A DNA stretch of 64,000 bases from Arthrobotrys musiformis (Eukaryota; Ascomycota; Orbiliomycetes; Orbiliales; Orbiliaceae): contig JAVHJL010000013.1 of the NCBI GenBank assembly GCA_036971715.1, forward strand, positions 682,001-746,000, written 5' to 3'. Every line of letters begins with the position of its first letter. Position 1 is the stretch's first letter. Shown here one piece after another: positions 46,995-60,200 of the stretch. Both the position numbers and the translations under genes were made by a program. The notes under the pieces were generated by a model. The model worked only from the letters and a program-made list of their open reading frames with translations. It had not been told where the DNA came from and searched no databases.

Positions 46995-47434
46995 CGATCG
47001 GAATGATCACTTCGGCATACGTTTTGTATTTAATAGATGTTGTGATACCCCTTAGACTTTATAATACCGCAAGTATATATTTTCTTACGATTTAGTCGAC
47101 ACCCTGTCCCAAATGTCTAGAGACGAGTTCTTCTCGTACCAGACCTGGAGCGATGAGCATACATGTACAAATTCGCATTTTTATATAAACTTTTAGCCAG
47201 ACACCGCAACGTGTTATGACTTTACTACACAAATTTCATCCTGAAATCTGGCCTATTTCGTAATCAAGATGAATGCTACAAGGAAGCAGTACCTGTATAT
47301 CTATCTAATAGATACATGACATAAGACACCACTTCCCGTTCCCAACATCATGACCTCCATAGATCTAATTTAGTCTTGCTGGGAAAAACAGGAGAAGAAA
47401 AAAAAGGCGGAACCTAGTCATGGGGTCAAATATT
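46995..47434. other. 440 bp between convergent ECO1 and F-box genes
   Basis: Untranslated 3' sequence of both genes; nothing else recognised. Confidence 0.5.
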
Positions 47435-48343
47435 TCAGCAATATACTATTCCCGATGCCTTTCTAGCATCTATAATTTGGATGGCATCTTCCCTCTCCTT
47501 GTCGTCACAAGGGATCACTATCGCCTTGACACACATCTCTGGGGGAGAAAAGGCTGAACGGTAAAACCAATTCTGATCAATTAATATATCATGTTCGCTC
47601 TCCAAGTTCATAGGCAGTTTGAAGCCGTAACCTATATCTTCCCTGATAGCTTCCCCTGAGCCCTTGGCTACAATATCGAGCAATGCTCGCAGTGTAAGTC
47701 CTGGGATCTGTTCACGGGATACTTGGAATGAAAGAAAGTGCCGCTCAAACGGGTACCCTTCAGACGAGTAAATAGGGACTAGAAACCCTCTCAGCATATT
47801 TTTTAGCATAGCTTGATCTGGTATAGGTTCTCCCAGTTCAAAGTTGTCCCGCCAGTCGTTCTCTGGCACCTCCAGTTGAAGATACGGTGAAAAGAACGGC
47901 TCATCAAGGAATTGGCAGGACGAAATGTCAAGCTTGCTGATTGGACTTTTGATGTCTGGGTAATTCCTTTGATGTTTTAGAATCGCCTCTTCGTCATTAT
48001 TTGCTTCTGGATCGAATCCGCTGGACCTCCTGACCGCCTCGTTGTCCTGGTAGTTGAATCTCCAGAGGTTGTAGGCCTTAACCACCCCCGCTTGGGAGGT
48101 TATAGAGAGCCAGGACGTCTCTGGGCTGACCAAGGGGTGGATACCGGTGTGTTCTCCTTGCGGTATTGCGTATCTGATATTGCGTAAGGATTCGCTGTTT
48201 GAGAGGAGATTTCGCCAACATGAGCAAGCGAGGCTAGCGGAGACTTGGTCTTCGACGCGAGTAAGGTGGGAGAGGATTTCAAGGTGAAGTTCGGGAGGAA
48301 AGGAAAATAGGATGGATGGCTTTGGTTGCTCAAGGGACTTCAT
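47435..48343 (-). CDS. F-box protein
   Basis: Intronless, 302 aa. The F-box lies near the N-terminus (about residues 11-50): FSFPPELHLEILSHL followed by SASLACSCWRNLL. This is the Skp1-binding helix set of SCF ubiquitin ligases. The remaining 250 residues are Glu/Asp-rich and show no leucine-rich or WD repeats, so the substrate-binding part is unknown. Proteins of this kind are numerous and variable in filamentous ascomycetes. The ATG at 48343 begins MKSLEQPKP, close before the F-box, which supports that start. Confidence 0.85.
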   Translation of the reverse strand: MKSLEQPKPSILFSFPPELHLEILSHLTRVEDQVSASLACSCWRNLLSNSESLRNIRYAIPQGEHTGIHPLVSPETSWLSITSQAGVVKAYNLWRFNYQDNEAVRRSSGFDPEANNDEEAILKHQRNYPDIKSPISKLDISSCQFLDEPFFSPYLQLEVPENDWRDNFELGEPIPDQAMLKNMLRGFLVPIYSSEGYPFERHFLSFQVSREQIPGLTLRALLDIVAKGSGEAIREDIGYGFKLPMNLESEHDILIDQNWFYRSAFSPPEMCVKAIVIPCDDKEREDAIQIIDARKASGIVYC

Positions 48344-49556
48344 GATATCTTGGTCTATAGCGTTTACGATTTCCGATTACGGAATCTACATTAGTTAGAT
48401 GTGAAGTGAGCTCTAGAATTTATGATTCGGGCGGGGCTGCATGTGTGTGTGTATGTGTGTGTCTACTAAAGCGGTTTGGGCTGTGTGGAAGCGGATAATG
48501 ATATAAATCTCGGTATGACCACCTGCATATGCACACCAAGGCGTACGAAGTACAAAAGGTCCTATCAATTCGCACCTGATGAGAATCGATTCGTTCGATA
48601 ATATATACCGAGGTAATTAACAAACCCAGTGAGTTGAGCCACCAACGTTCGAAGAGTCTTATATGCAATAGAGCTACATTCTATACATAAATACGTTCAA
48701 CAATCAATTTTTAGTTTAGCCTATCTCGCCAGCCTTCTGAGGCTGTCTAGTGCGTCAATCTCCAGCCGTCGGCTCGACAATTTTACGGAATTTGCAGGGC
48801 CGCCAGCGTAGCTAACTTTCTGGCGTGTTACATCAAAATGGGCAGATTTCCAATAGGCGCCGGCTCACCAAAGATATAGAGGACTCGGACATGCCAGGGC
48901 CAAAATATCGTCCAGCTAGCTATCCAGCGGTGCAATTGACAAGATGCAGCTGTGCGGCTGCAAATTGCAACGGTCGCCCGAATTTGCGAATTGGGGTCAA
49001 TTGCAAAGCACGCATACTAGAATTGCCCAATGCGGGGCAAGGACCACACGTGCATCATCAAAGACCGAAATTTTTACCGACGAAGTAAACATGTAAAATG
49101 CGAATGGAAGTCCGTAGGATGCATGGACCCTTGTTTCTCGAGGCTGTCCTCACAGGGCTATATGTTTGTGCATTACAGCCCCGCAGCGCGAGGGTGTGGG
49201 CGCCAGTAGGGTTTGTTGGATTTGGTGAACCGGGCTTGGCTATCGCACACCGGAACAGCTGAAGTCGATTTTGCTCCTTAACGCCCTGGTATTCGCACTC
49301 GCAAGTGCTCAACTTGCAGGAGGCGTCGCGCCGTCGGCGTTGCAATAGAGAGCTTCAGCTGGGTATACGATATCCATGCCAGCTGGAAAGATTTCTGCTG
49401 TGACCTTGGATCCTTCAAGGCTTCACCATAGGAGATATCCGGGTATAAATATGAGGGTTTTGGCACGAGGGATTGGTTTCGAATTCAGTCCTCATCAACA
49501 TCAATCAATCAATTGAATCTATTATATACCTTTAATATCATTGATAATCTATAAAA
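48344..49556. promoter_or_regulatory. 1.2 kb divergent region between the F-box and patatin genes
   Basis: Head-to-head genes, so both promoters are here. A short imperfect GT repeat lies at about 48440-48463. The patatin TATA box is at 49444. No gene supported. Confidence 0.5.
49444..49451 (+). promoter_or_regulatory. TATA box of the patatin gene
   Basis: TATAAATA in the context GGGTATAAATATGAGGG, 106-113 bp upstream of the ATG. It is followed by a leader rich in ATCAATCA. Confidence 0.6.
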
Positions 49557-51865
49557 ATGGCTGCTCTTCAACTTCCTCGTGCTGGACATATCCCGCGATC
49601 CCAGATTGACGCTCTGCTCCAATTCAAATGGGACCCCAGTGAAGGACCACTTGGGGATGGGACTTACGCATTGAAGAACTATCATGAACAGAAAAGCCAG
49701 CCAATTCCTGGAAACGAAACAGTTATTAATGCAGAAGTTTGGTTCAAGTCACCTGTGAGCTCAAGCCGAATTAATTTGTGTATAACTCATGTTTACGATG
49801 TGAGAAGCTGATCTTTATTATCGATAATCTATAGGCCCTAGATGAAGTCACTATCCGCAAAATCAATTCCGTCCAGCTCTTCGCTGAATCACACGACCAA
49901 GGTTTCTGCAACGATGAAAGTGCAGGAAACTGGACCTGGTTCGAGCTCGGTATTTACCAGAGCCCGGAGGACGAGGCTCCGCGTATTACCGATGGCGGAA
50001 TTGAGCTTGTCTGGCGTAGCCATTACAATAACTTCAAAAGTCCCAATTATAAATGGTGCGAAGGTGACAAGTTTACTGAGCAACACGATTTCGTGAAGAA
50101 CCTAATGCCTGGGAATTGTATTGGTGTGAGGCTTTGTTCTCGATTCCAAGCGTGGAAGATTCATGCGCGGAATGGATACTTAGTGTTCGAGCTTGGTCAT
50201 GAAACCAGTATGTTCAAGTCTTCAGCTCACTTTATCACTTCATCGGTGTTTGCAGGCGGTTTAATTGATCTAACATGAGGGTTCTACAGTGGATCGCGAT
50301 GCACCACCTGCATACTCTGAAATCATATCGGAGCTCAGGACCATCCAGGATGCTATTCGCGATGTCAATGAGGCGACAAATGCGGCATTTTCTCCTGAGC
50401 TTTCGAATGGTCTTCTTCGTGCTGATGCATTTACAAGTGTCGATGAGACGCCTCTTCGTGTCCTCTCGCTCGGTGAGTGTTAATTATTGATTATTGCGTT
50501 TCTTTTAGAACGGGACAGTATCGTCCTCGTACCCAGACATCATAACGCAAAGGGAGGCCTTGATATGATCAGGTTTGCTTATATACTGTTTAACTGTATA
50601 GACGGCGGCGGCGTCCGGGGCCTCGTTACACTTCATCTCTTAAAGGCAGTCTTCGAGAAGGCAAATATTACCAAAGACCCACATGAGGTCTTCGATATGA
50701 TCGGTGGAACTAGCACCGGCGGGTATGTATATATGTGCCCCATAACTCCGGATATCACATTGTGTAATATTCATGCTAAAATACGAGCAGCCTTATCGCC
50801 ATCATGCTTGGTCGTCTGAAAATGTCCCTCGAGGAGTGTATTCAAGCATACCAGGTTGTCATGAAGAAGGTCTTCCCGGAAGGCTTCTTCAAAATGTTTT
50901 CCAGCGCACTTAGCAGTGGTACCCGGTACAGTGCAAAACCACTAGAGGACGCTATCAAGGATTTTGTACGCCAAAAGCTTGGAGACCCGGATGCAAAGCT
51001 GCTGGACCCGAACCCTAAAAATAAGTGCAAAATGTGAGCGACCTTTACTTCTCTATACCATATTTGTTCTATGAGATTCGGGATGTACTAATATGGGTTA
51101 TTGGTTATAGTTTCGTTATAGCGGTGCGATCGGATGGGCTCAATAACCGTGCTCCAGTTTTCCTTCGCTCGTATCAGTTGAAGAACCCCGAGGAGCAACT
51201 TGAGTTCCCGGATATCAAGATTTGGGAGGCTGCGCGAGCTACTTCTGCCGCACCGACCTACTTCGAGCCGCTCGTTCTTGGGAACTATCAATTCCTCGAT
51301 GGTGGGCTAGGTGCCAACAATCCCTTGGGATGGTAAGCTCACTCTACACTACCTTTAAGCCCCCACAGAAGCGTCCATCACGATACTTACAATGCTTTTA
51401 TGCGTATCTAGGCTCTGGACAGAGTTGCTCACCGTCTACGGTGCCACACGCCCTACATCCACATTCCTCACCATCGGGACTGGCATGCAACCAAACCACG
51501 GGCTAGACAACCCGGCCAATCCCACGAAAGTATTGAGCACAGTAGGAACCTTCACTTCGGTCGCCACCAACACCGAGCTTACTCACCTTCTATTCCGCAC
51601 TTTAATCGACGCCTTTGCGCCTCACACTAAGGGCAAAAAGTACTTCCGTTTGAACGTTGGGAAGCATGTTGATGCATGGGAGGAGAAGACGGGTTGGTTC
51701 CGGAAGACTACTGTGTACCATCCCGATAATTGGGAATCGATTGGGGCTTTGGACGATATTAATGCCCTCGGGCCGCTGTTGAAGCTGACCCAGGAGTATA
51801 TCAAGAAGGACTCCCAGTTGTTTGATCAGGTTGCCAGTTCACTTACGGTTCAAGTGAAGGCGTAA
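49557..51865 (+). CDS. Patatin-like phospholipase (iPLA2 type) with N-terminal lectin/C2-like region
   Basis: Seven exons; introns 49755-49834, 50208-50289, 50473-50601, 50723-50790, 51034-51110 and 51333-51411; 597 aa. The patatin domain starts at about 246. It has the oxyanion motif D252-GGGVRG, the nucleophile S289 in GGTSTGG, and the dyad aspartate D436 in FLDGGLGANNP. All key residues are present, so it should be an active lipid acyl hydrolase. The N-terminal 200 residues (VWFKSP, NWTWFELGIY, GIELVWRSHYN) form a region also seen before fungal patatins; I do not assign it a function. Patatin domains also occur as N-terminal modules of fungal NLR-like receptors, but no NACHT/NB-ARC or TPR part follows. 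Every splice join falls on conserved patatin sequence. Confidence 0.94.
50526..50538 (-). repeat. Fragment of the dispersed repeat inside patatin intron 3
   Basis: CTCGTACCCAGAC shares 13 bases with copy 3 of the 16-nt word and its flank. It sits in the longest intron of this gene. A chance match is possible. Confidence 0.3.
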
Positions 51866-52528
51866 GCAATTATTGTTGCTACTGAGATATGGTCCTTATC
51901 CGCCTGATTTAATTGTCAGTGCGAGGGTATTTTTATTGGGAAACTGTTTATGTATGATTTGAGAGTGAGATATCGTTTACGAATATTATGTATTTGTATC
52001 AAGTCATGCTATGACTTAATCTTGGCGAAACCTTTGTCAGAGATCCGGTATCCGCTGTCCAAGCTACGAGTTATAACGGGCGCTAGCCTGCGCACTTCCA
52101 TTAGCGATAGATATGTCACCGTAGACCCACAATCGTAACGTTAGTCAACTGGGCCGTGATACCGCTAGTCTTGAGCTCGGCGCTGCCGCTACCTGCATGA
52201 AACGTTTAAACACGTTTCTACCCCACAAGGCAATCCGTTGATATCATATCTCTCGACTTTACGAGGCTACCTAGCCAGCTGCAGTGCTCGCTTTATATCT
52301 GTTTGTGTGACGAAGAATTCATGTAACAGTGTAACAAATTTAAAATACTATCTAGTGTTCAAATGTAGGATTTTGCTTTTGGGGAAAGTAAACATTAATA
52401 TTCCATATCATTAATATACCAAAAATACAAAAGGCTAGCAATGGTATCCGAGACGCCAAAAAGTCCTAAACGACATAATCTCATAAATACAGTAGGAAGG
52501 AAAGAATACACAGTTTGTTACATATGTA
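51866..52528. other. 660 bp between convergent genes
   Basis: 3' sequence of the patatin gene (+) and the secreted-protein gene (-). Nothing else recognised. Confidence 0.5.
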
Positions 52529-54271
52529 TTATACTTCGATAATTTCAAGGGTAAGTGGACCTTGTTCATCAGCAAGCATATTGGTATTAACGTGCGTCCT
52601 GAAGAAGGGAATCCCGGTCGTGTCCCCTGCTGCTACAATGACGGCGCCCAGATATCTATTTGTAGTAGGATATTGTATGGTTACCGCCCCGGTGGCCCAG
52701 TCCACTATCATATGGTGGACTATACGGGTCGTATCATAACCTCCTATCAAGAATGGGTACGGTTGGGCGGCCGTTGGAGCTACCGAGGAGAAAGGCGCAT
52801 TGCTCGGGCCAAGTAAGTTGCCGTTTACCGGATTCGCTTTGAATACTATCGCATCGGTCTGTGACTCGAAGAAACGGACACGCGGGAATGGCTGAGAACC
52901 TTGGTCGCCCTCCCCAATGAACCAGCCACTGTAGACACCGTTTCCTGACGGTGCGCGGATGACGACGTCTTTGGAGACCGCTGGGTAGGGGGTAGAAACG
53001 GGGACAGGCACGGCAGCAATTATCAGGGGTCCATTGCAGCCCGTGAGAAGGATGTTATGGAGATAAGTGAAGGCACGCATTCGGTTATTGGAGGGGTCGA
53101 ATGCGAAGAAGGGACGGTTCTCCGAGACTGAGCCGCACGTTAGGAGTAAGTCGCTGGTGAGTTGACAAGTGTAGTCTATCCAACCGGTGCTTCCGGCAGA
53201 AGACGCTTGCCATATTCCCGGTCCGGTCGGGGTATCGTCGTGGGCCCATCCACGGCCTACATCAGCCGTGACTACGTTGCCGGAGCCATCAATTTTGTAA
53301 TAGACACCGCTCGCTCCCTGGCTATTTGGGACGACCGTTACCCTATATTTCCCGTTCCCTGTATCCAAGACATTGCGTAAGAAGCCTCCTCTAGCATCAC
53401 CATTGGCCTCATCGTCTGTAACTTGAAGGAGGAAGTTCGTAGAAAGGGGAAGGGTAACTTGTTCGGTCGCCGTTTTCACGAGAGTTGATGTTTCAGTTGC
53501 GCTTGCAAAGTCTCCAACTTCGGTAGTTGTAGTGGTTTCTGTTTCAGACGCGGTCTCTGTTGAAGCAACTGTTTCTATGATTGTGGTTGAGACTGTGGGG
53601 ACTTCTATCCAGCGTGTTCCATCGGCTGGGATCCCCATGCATGTGCAAGCTGATGAATAGGCAATCGAGCCGCCACACGCGCTAGCGTATGAGGGGATAG
53701 CGTTTGCTTGCCGCCTTCTTCTTCGGCGGCGGAGGGGATCTATTACAGTTGTAACAGGGTTTCCAGTGAAACCTCCGACACCGGATATGGTGGTCGTAGT
53801 TTCGGTGACTGTTTGGGTGACCGTCTCCTGAGTGATTGTCCCTTCTGTGGCTGTGACGACATCTGTCGTTGAGACGGTCTTCGTAACGACGTCTTCGGTG
53901 AAAGAGTTCGTTATAGTGGATGTACTGAATAGAATGGTTAGCTAGAGCTTATTTCCATCTACATCTACGAGCTAGACAGGTAGATTGGGTTGATATATGG
54001 CATACTCTGAGCCCCAAGTCCTACGTTCCCAAAGAAAGTCTCTGCAATCATCAGTTGCACTTTTCGGTGGGAAAGGTAATGTCCCGATCAGAGCTGTTTC
54101 AATTAAGTTGTATGAGCTACTTTTCTCTTGATACATTTACACAAGCCGAAGGTATTACTGAATCTTACCTTGGAGGCAATCGTCAAGTTCACATTGACAT
54201 GTGCCGTCGCATTGTGCTGATACACTGCCCGTTAACGCCAAAAGCGCGAACGCTCCGATTCCAAAACGCAT
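52529..54271 (-). CDS. Secreted Ser/Thr-rich protein with IPSYASAC/SSACTC motif
   Basis: Three exons: 54271-54169, 54039-54006 and 53924-52529; 510 aa. The signal peptide MRFGIGAFALLALTGSVSAQ precedes a short Cys-rich start. A Thr/Val-rich stretch follows, then DPLRRRRRRQA, a run of six arginines that could be a Kex2-type processing site. Next comes IPSYASACGGSIAYSSACTCMG, a motif seen in many secreted ascomycete proteins of unknown role. A Thr-rich spacer leads to a C-terminal region with no recognised domain (GYDTTRIVHHMIVDWATGAVTI). Exon 2 is uncertain: its acceptor is a tandem AGAG. Using the second AG keeps the frame to exon 3, while the first gives a different peptide that does not. Function unknown; probably extracellular or wall-associated. 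Confidence 0.75.
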
Positions 54272-57264
54272 CTTGATGAGCTTGTGAAATACTGAAACGT
54301 AATAGTTGGTACGTCGGAATCCCCGTTTACCGAAATGGCATATGGTTGAAAGGAACTAGTCGACGCTGACGTTCGAACGTCCAAAGAGTCCGACTTTCAA
54401 CGACGTTCTGGGGCCCCATCTGGCTTTATAATGGCCGCCGAACCCCTTCCGATTACCAGCCATTTGTAGAAAATGTTACCTGAGATTTGTGATTTCCGCG
54501 CCGTCAAAGGGCAATGGGCCCATGTTTGGTGTGCAGTGCAGCCTTGGGACATGCATCTCCGATTTTTTGGCATGCATAACTGTTGGAATTTTTGGACCAC
54601 CGCGTGTTGACATATCCACATCTTCGAAACTCTAATTCGAATAGTCGCTTTTTATATACCAAATGCGGAATAGTGTGCAGTATAGCTCCGTGCTGTGGTG
54701 GAAAGTTTAAAGGCTGAAGTGCATGGCATTTGTACCATGCGAGGTCGGTAAAAGGGTTGGGTGGGCGACTAGACCAGGTTTGGCCATTCGCTTGGGGCTA
54801 GTATCCTCCATCTTGGCATGGAACTCAGGTACGGCATTTACCTGTCGACATGGTCCATTGACATTGCGGACAAGCCGATTCCTAGAAATACGAATATCTG
54901 GCACGTACGCGTACATCAGGGCTTTCGACTTATCGTATCGTATCATAAAAAGGCGTCCCACATCCCTCGGTGTACTACGTAGTACACACACCCGCTCGCA
55001 TGGCAGAACCGAAATCAGGTGGGCTGGTGGGTTGAAGCACAGACATTTGCTTTTGGGCGTGGCTTGACGGCCGTGGCCAATAAACATCTGTGGGAGCTAG
55101 TTAGCGTGGACAAGAAAGTAAAGGATTGACGGCTGTTGTAAGACCGACCTGGCTTGGTAGATGGGATACCTATTGCTGCTGCACATGTATGCATACCACA
55201 CCCTGAGACGGTCTAAATCAGGAACATTGACATACACCAAGTCGGTAAAACCGGAATATGAAACGACCCATTCGGTTATGTGACGAGAACGAGGGTCTCG
55301 ATGGTACTTCGGGTATGTGCTCGTTTCTCCGCCCAGGTGCCCATATCGATCGATCTCTGTTCCTGTGACTAATTATACTCAAAAATAATCAAATGTCGAG
55401 GATGCCTAGATCGAGATAGACAACGTGGACATTTGGGTATTCCATATGCACGAGGATCGAGGGTCTAGCCAGAGGGCCGAGTTTCAGAAAAGTTGGCCAC
55501 ACCAAAGGCGGATATCGGATCGGTCCAGTCTCTGGCCATCCCATAGCCCTCGGGGAAATTCTTGAATTCAAATATTAAATGCAGTCCGATATACATAGAA
55601 GATCGAGAGGATGCAGGAGGCGTGCGCGCATGTGAAGTTTATTTACTATGTCTAATGAGCTCAATGGAAAGCTAGCATCATTTGTGCGACCTTCCGCGCG
55701 CAGTTTTCTTTGGGGAATTTGCAGGCGATGCACAGCGGGACTGGCCAGTACTAGACGATGCGGGCTAATGTTTTAGATAGGCCAAAGTTCTAGTTTTGGC
55801 TGAGGGAAACAAATGGGGGGCTGCATAAAAGACTAAGAACGCCTAGATCCGATTGTGCCATTTGATGATTCCTATCGGAACAGATGGAGGTCCTTACATT
55901 AGATACATGAGATATGCATATGCATCGCGAGACTAAGTTTGGTGTAGTCTCGAGCGTCGACTAACTCATTGGTGTTAGCTGGTCTCGCGGTGTTAGCTTG
56001 GTAGTCTGGAGGCTTTGGAAATGTGTTGTTTGTGTTGAGGTTGTGGCTGCAGACCGACGATCCTCAACACATGGCCACGGCGACGATTCTATGAGGCTCA
56101 ACAGCACGGCTTCTGAGTCTTTCGTTCGAGCCTCTCGACCAAACCTCAACATTACCTTACCATCAACATCAACATCAACAGCCATCGCCACCTTCTATAT
56201 CAACGGCTTCGGGCGCTGCCCACAAGAGAAGAACCTCAAAGTCGAGGGCCCGAATAGATACGATCTTTTAAATTTATTGGATATCTTGCTTATATCGAAG
56301 TACCTACATGCTAGAAATATAGCCTGCAAAGAGAGGTGCTTGCGAGAGCTAGCTATCGATAAGCTGACAGCTGCGTCCTGTGGCAATATTGCGGCTCTTT
56401 GGCGACTCTGGATCTGGTTAGTCGGCCCTCTGCGTGACAGCGCATCGATGCCCATGTTCTTTTCTCTGCTGAATTCTGCCCAACCAAATTTTCAGACGAA
56501 AGCTCGCGTTCAACATCATTGACATACATACATACATCTCACGTACATATCAAGTTCCACTCGTCTTCATCCGGATCCACATTGTCATCGAATATCGGAT
56601 GGCTGTGTTCTAGGCCTTGTTTGGTTTTGGTCGTTTGAAACTGAAGTGCTCTCGTTTACCAAAATCTTCCCGACTTATGTGAAAGAACTCTTCCACGGCA
56701 ACCTGCAGAATATTCCCTCCCACCGCCGGATCCTTCCCGCCCCGAAACTTCGGTTCGTTTGGCTGGCTCGAAGAGTAGAGCTCGAGCTGGCTTAGAGGGT
56801 GCTTTGGACTTTAATCCTGGTTCGTTGGCCCTAATCCTATCACTACACTTGGTCTGTGTAGTCATTCGCCTATGTGTCTTGGGAATCTCTCTTTTGCATC
56901 TGCCTATATGTGGGATAGGATATCAATATCACGATCAATATCGATTTCAATCTTATTCCGTGCCCCTCATTAGCTCATTTCCTTCTCTGACGAGTGGGAC
57001 GAACTGGACCATCTCATTTCTTTCGCCCTTGATCTGTCCTGCGTGCTGACTCATAAAGCCAGTGGTTTTGAAACGCCTAGTCACGTTTGAACGCTTAACA
57101 CCAAACCAGCTCCACCGTCACGTAAATCTCCATTCCGCTCAACAACGAACGTAAACGTAGACGCTGTTTATATCCTAGACACAACATAGACACTGATTGC
57201 CGCCTAAACTTTCGAACTTCATCAACTTACGTGGCGACTCCTTCGATACACTTCTTATTCTATA
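54272..57264. other. 3 kb intergenic
   Basis: Contains the promoter of the secreted-protein gene on the left and the exportin promoter on the right. A 174-codon frame at 55998-56522 has a stretch (LLDILLISKYLHARNIACKE) faintly like the end of a BTB domain, but nothing supports a gene. A single ACGCGT at 54907 is not near an S-phase gene start. Confidence 0.5.
54424..54430 (-). promoter_or_regulatory. TATA box of the secreted-protein gene
   Basis: TATAAAG on the minus strand, about 153 bp upstream of the ATG at 54271. Confidence 0.45.
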
Positions 57265-60200
57265 ATGGACGGCACCGGTGGCACCGGCCCTCACGGTCTT
57301 TCCAATGGAGCCGGGACCAACGGTGACACGCCCCACCAACCTGCTCCATCTGTCCAACAGATCATTGCGGCTCTTGAAGTCATCCACTCACCTCAATCTT
57401 CTAATACTCATCGAAAATCCGCCGGCGAATTCCTCGAAACTGCCAAAGCCGATTCGAAGGCGCCGCTGCACGGCTATACCCTTGCCAGCGATGCGTCTCA
57501 GGTCCCCGCGGTCCGACATTTCGGTCTAGGTCTGTTGGGACACGGGATACGATACAACTGGTTAGACTACGGTAGCGAGGAAAGCATAGCTATTCGCGAA
57601 TGGGTCGTGCTTCTTGCTAAGAATGTCGCGACGACAGACCCGAGTTATCTACGTAACAAAGTTGCGCAGTTGTGGGTTGACGTCGCGAAGAAGAGCTGGC
57701 CTGTTGACTGGAAGAATATGGACTACAACCTTGTCGAGCTGTGGAATATGGATATTCTCAGGCGGGAACTCGCGATGTATATTCTGGAATCCTTGATAGA
57801 CGAGGTTTTCAACAGGGAGGAGTATACGACAGCGGCTGTGGGTGGCATAGCTGGGGAACCGAAAACTACGGCCTTGCATAAGGCTTGTGTGGATGTGGTT
57901 ACACCCTACCAAGTACTGGCGGAGAGCTACCCGCAACGGGAGAACAAAGTAGAGATACGATGCGGGGAGGAAGGCTGGCTGGGGAGACTGGTGGTCCAAT
58001 TGGGGGAATGTTTGAATGGAGGGATAGCAGATGCCAAGGTGGAGGGATTTGCGGTGCAAGTTCTTTCGACCTTAAGGAGCTGCATGGCGTGGTCGATTCC
58101 AAAGTGGGTGGGCAACAAGACGGATATCTGGATTGGGGGCTGACATGGGGAATTAGGGCTATCATACAAGCCGGAGTTGTGGATTCTCTTGGAAGGGCTA
58201 TGATGTGTGGGAATGCGCAGCTGCGAGTTGTGAGTATATCTGCGACAACTATTGGTGGGAGAATACTGAGTGTTTAGATTGCGATAGAAGCTCTAAACAT
58301 CCTGTTCCAACGAGAGTTCTTGGATGATGACGATTTTAGGTCGATCGTCGGACCCCTGTACCGGACGGCTACGATTAGGGAGCTTAGGAATATTCTGGCG
58401 GCGATAAAGGTTGATGCTGACGGTCCGGATGAGGATGTCTACCTGTTCCTCAAGAGGTTCGCTGAGGTACGACCCCCGCTCGACGAGACAGCGACCCCGT
58501 TAGGTCGGATAGGAAGTTTCGGGACTAATTATTGTATAGATGGTATCCCATCTCGGAACTACAGTCGAGGAAAGGTACAGCAGTATGCCAGGGGACGCCG
58601 ACATGTCCGAATTCCTTCTCCTACTCTTCGAATTTGCGAAACAGGAGAGTTTGACGGTATCCCAGCATAATGTCAACGCACTTGCGAGAATATTGCGCAA
58701 AGAGGGAATACGGGATCATCAGACAATTCACGCCTTGGCCCCTCAGCTGATCCAATTCTGCGACGAGCGACTGATACGAGTATGAAGTTTTCCTAGGGAT
58801 GCGGCCGGTTACTTGCTAATGAATATCTATATAGTATGAATCCCTCCCAACCGACTCCCAAAACCCATCCTACCTGTTCCTTTTCGAGGACTTTGAAACG
58901 ATGCCTGAGCGCCACGCCTTCCTTGGGAATTATAGACGATATATTTCGAGTATCATCGACTCTTTGGTCCGCCGCCGCCCGTTCGAGGTTTTCCCGTTCA
59001 TTCTTCAGAATTTAGACTCGGCTATTAGCCAGATGCTTAAAGACATGCCACCGGTGACACCAGAGAATTACGTCAAGAACTCGGATTTCTTCCTGAAAAC
59101 CGACGCCAAATTTACTGTCGTTGACGCGGCGTTGAAGGGGTATATTAGATGGTTTACCACGTTACCTCAGGAAAGCATTCGCGAGACTCAGGAGCCACAG
59201 GCGGCGTTTGAGAACAGCCTCGGACAGTGGTGCGAGAGGTTATTAACGATCGACTTCCAGGATCCCCTGATCAAGAAGAAGGTTGTTCAACTCGTTGTAG
59301 CGCTGTCGACTACCGCGCTGGAGACACAGTCTGGGCTGATGCTCAAGGCGCTGGAATATGTGCTACTGACACGGTTGCCGGAGAACACGCCGAACGGGGC
59401 TTACAACGAAGCGGTGAAAGATCTACAGGGCACTTGTATAAGCGAGTTACAGAGGCTGGCGTTGAAGATGCCGGATAATTTGATCCAGGTGTACGGACAG
59501 CTTGAGATGAAGATCAATGAGATTATGACGACGCAACAACTAGACGATAGGCATCGTCTGGCGTATCGGACGTTTCTCTATAGTATCATTCTACGGACCA
59601 AGCATATCGGGGATGCGCCGAGGATTCAGACTTTGGAGGGGCATTTGACGCCGATCGTGGAGGTATGGTGTCGGCCGGAGCTGACGGAGGTGTTGTCGTC
59701 GTTTGATGGGTTCTGCAAGATGATGATGTTGGATCAGGTTGAGCAGTACCTTCATAGTCGGAAGGCGCATCTGATCAGAGACTGGAGTTCGCACGAGTTG
59801 GATCCGGAGGGACAAGCTTTGCAGGCGCAGTTGACTGAGAAGTACAATGTGCTACCGTTGAGGGCTACGAAGGGGTATTTAGCGATTACAGCAGATAAGA
59901 TTAAGAAGCCGAGCGCGACTTATGATGTTGCGTGCCACGTTTGGCGGGATAAGATCAATTTGATATTACCGAACCTGCTGAAATTCCTGGGCCACGCGCA
60001 TGCGTTTCATAATCCGAAGAATTGGGGGAACTTACCGGTTGAACTGCATCCGGTGATGCAGAGGGTGTTGACGGATAGATTCTGGCAGAGTGGGATTTCG
60101 TCGGGGAGTCGGGATGAGTTTTATGAGAATGTGTCGAAGACGCGGTTGACGATGGAAGGGTTTGCGAGTAGCGTCCGGGGTACTGTTAGGACGGTGCGGG

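Noticed and set aside
55998..56522. 174-codon frame with a faint BTB-like stretch
   Set aside because: The similarity covers about 30 residues only. There is no BTB core motif before it, and an opposite-strand frame overlaps it.
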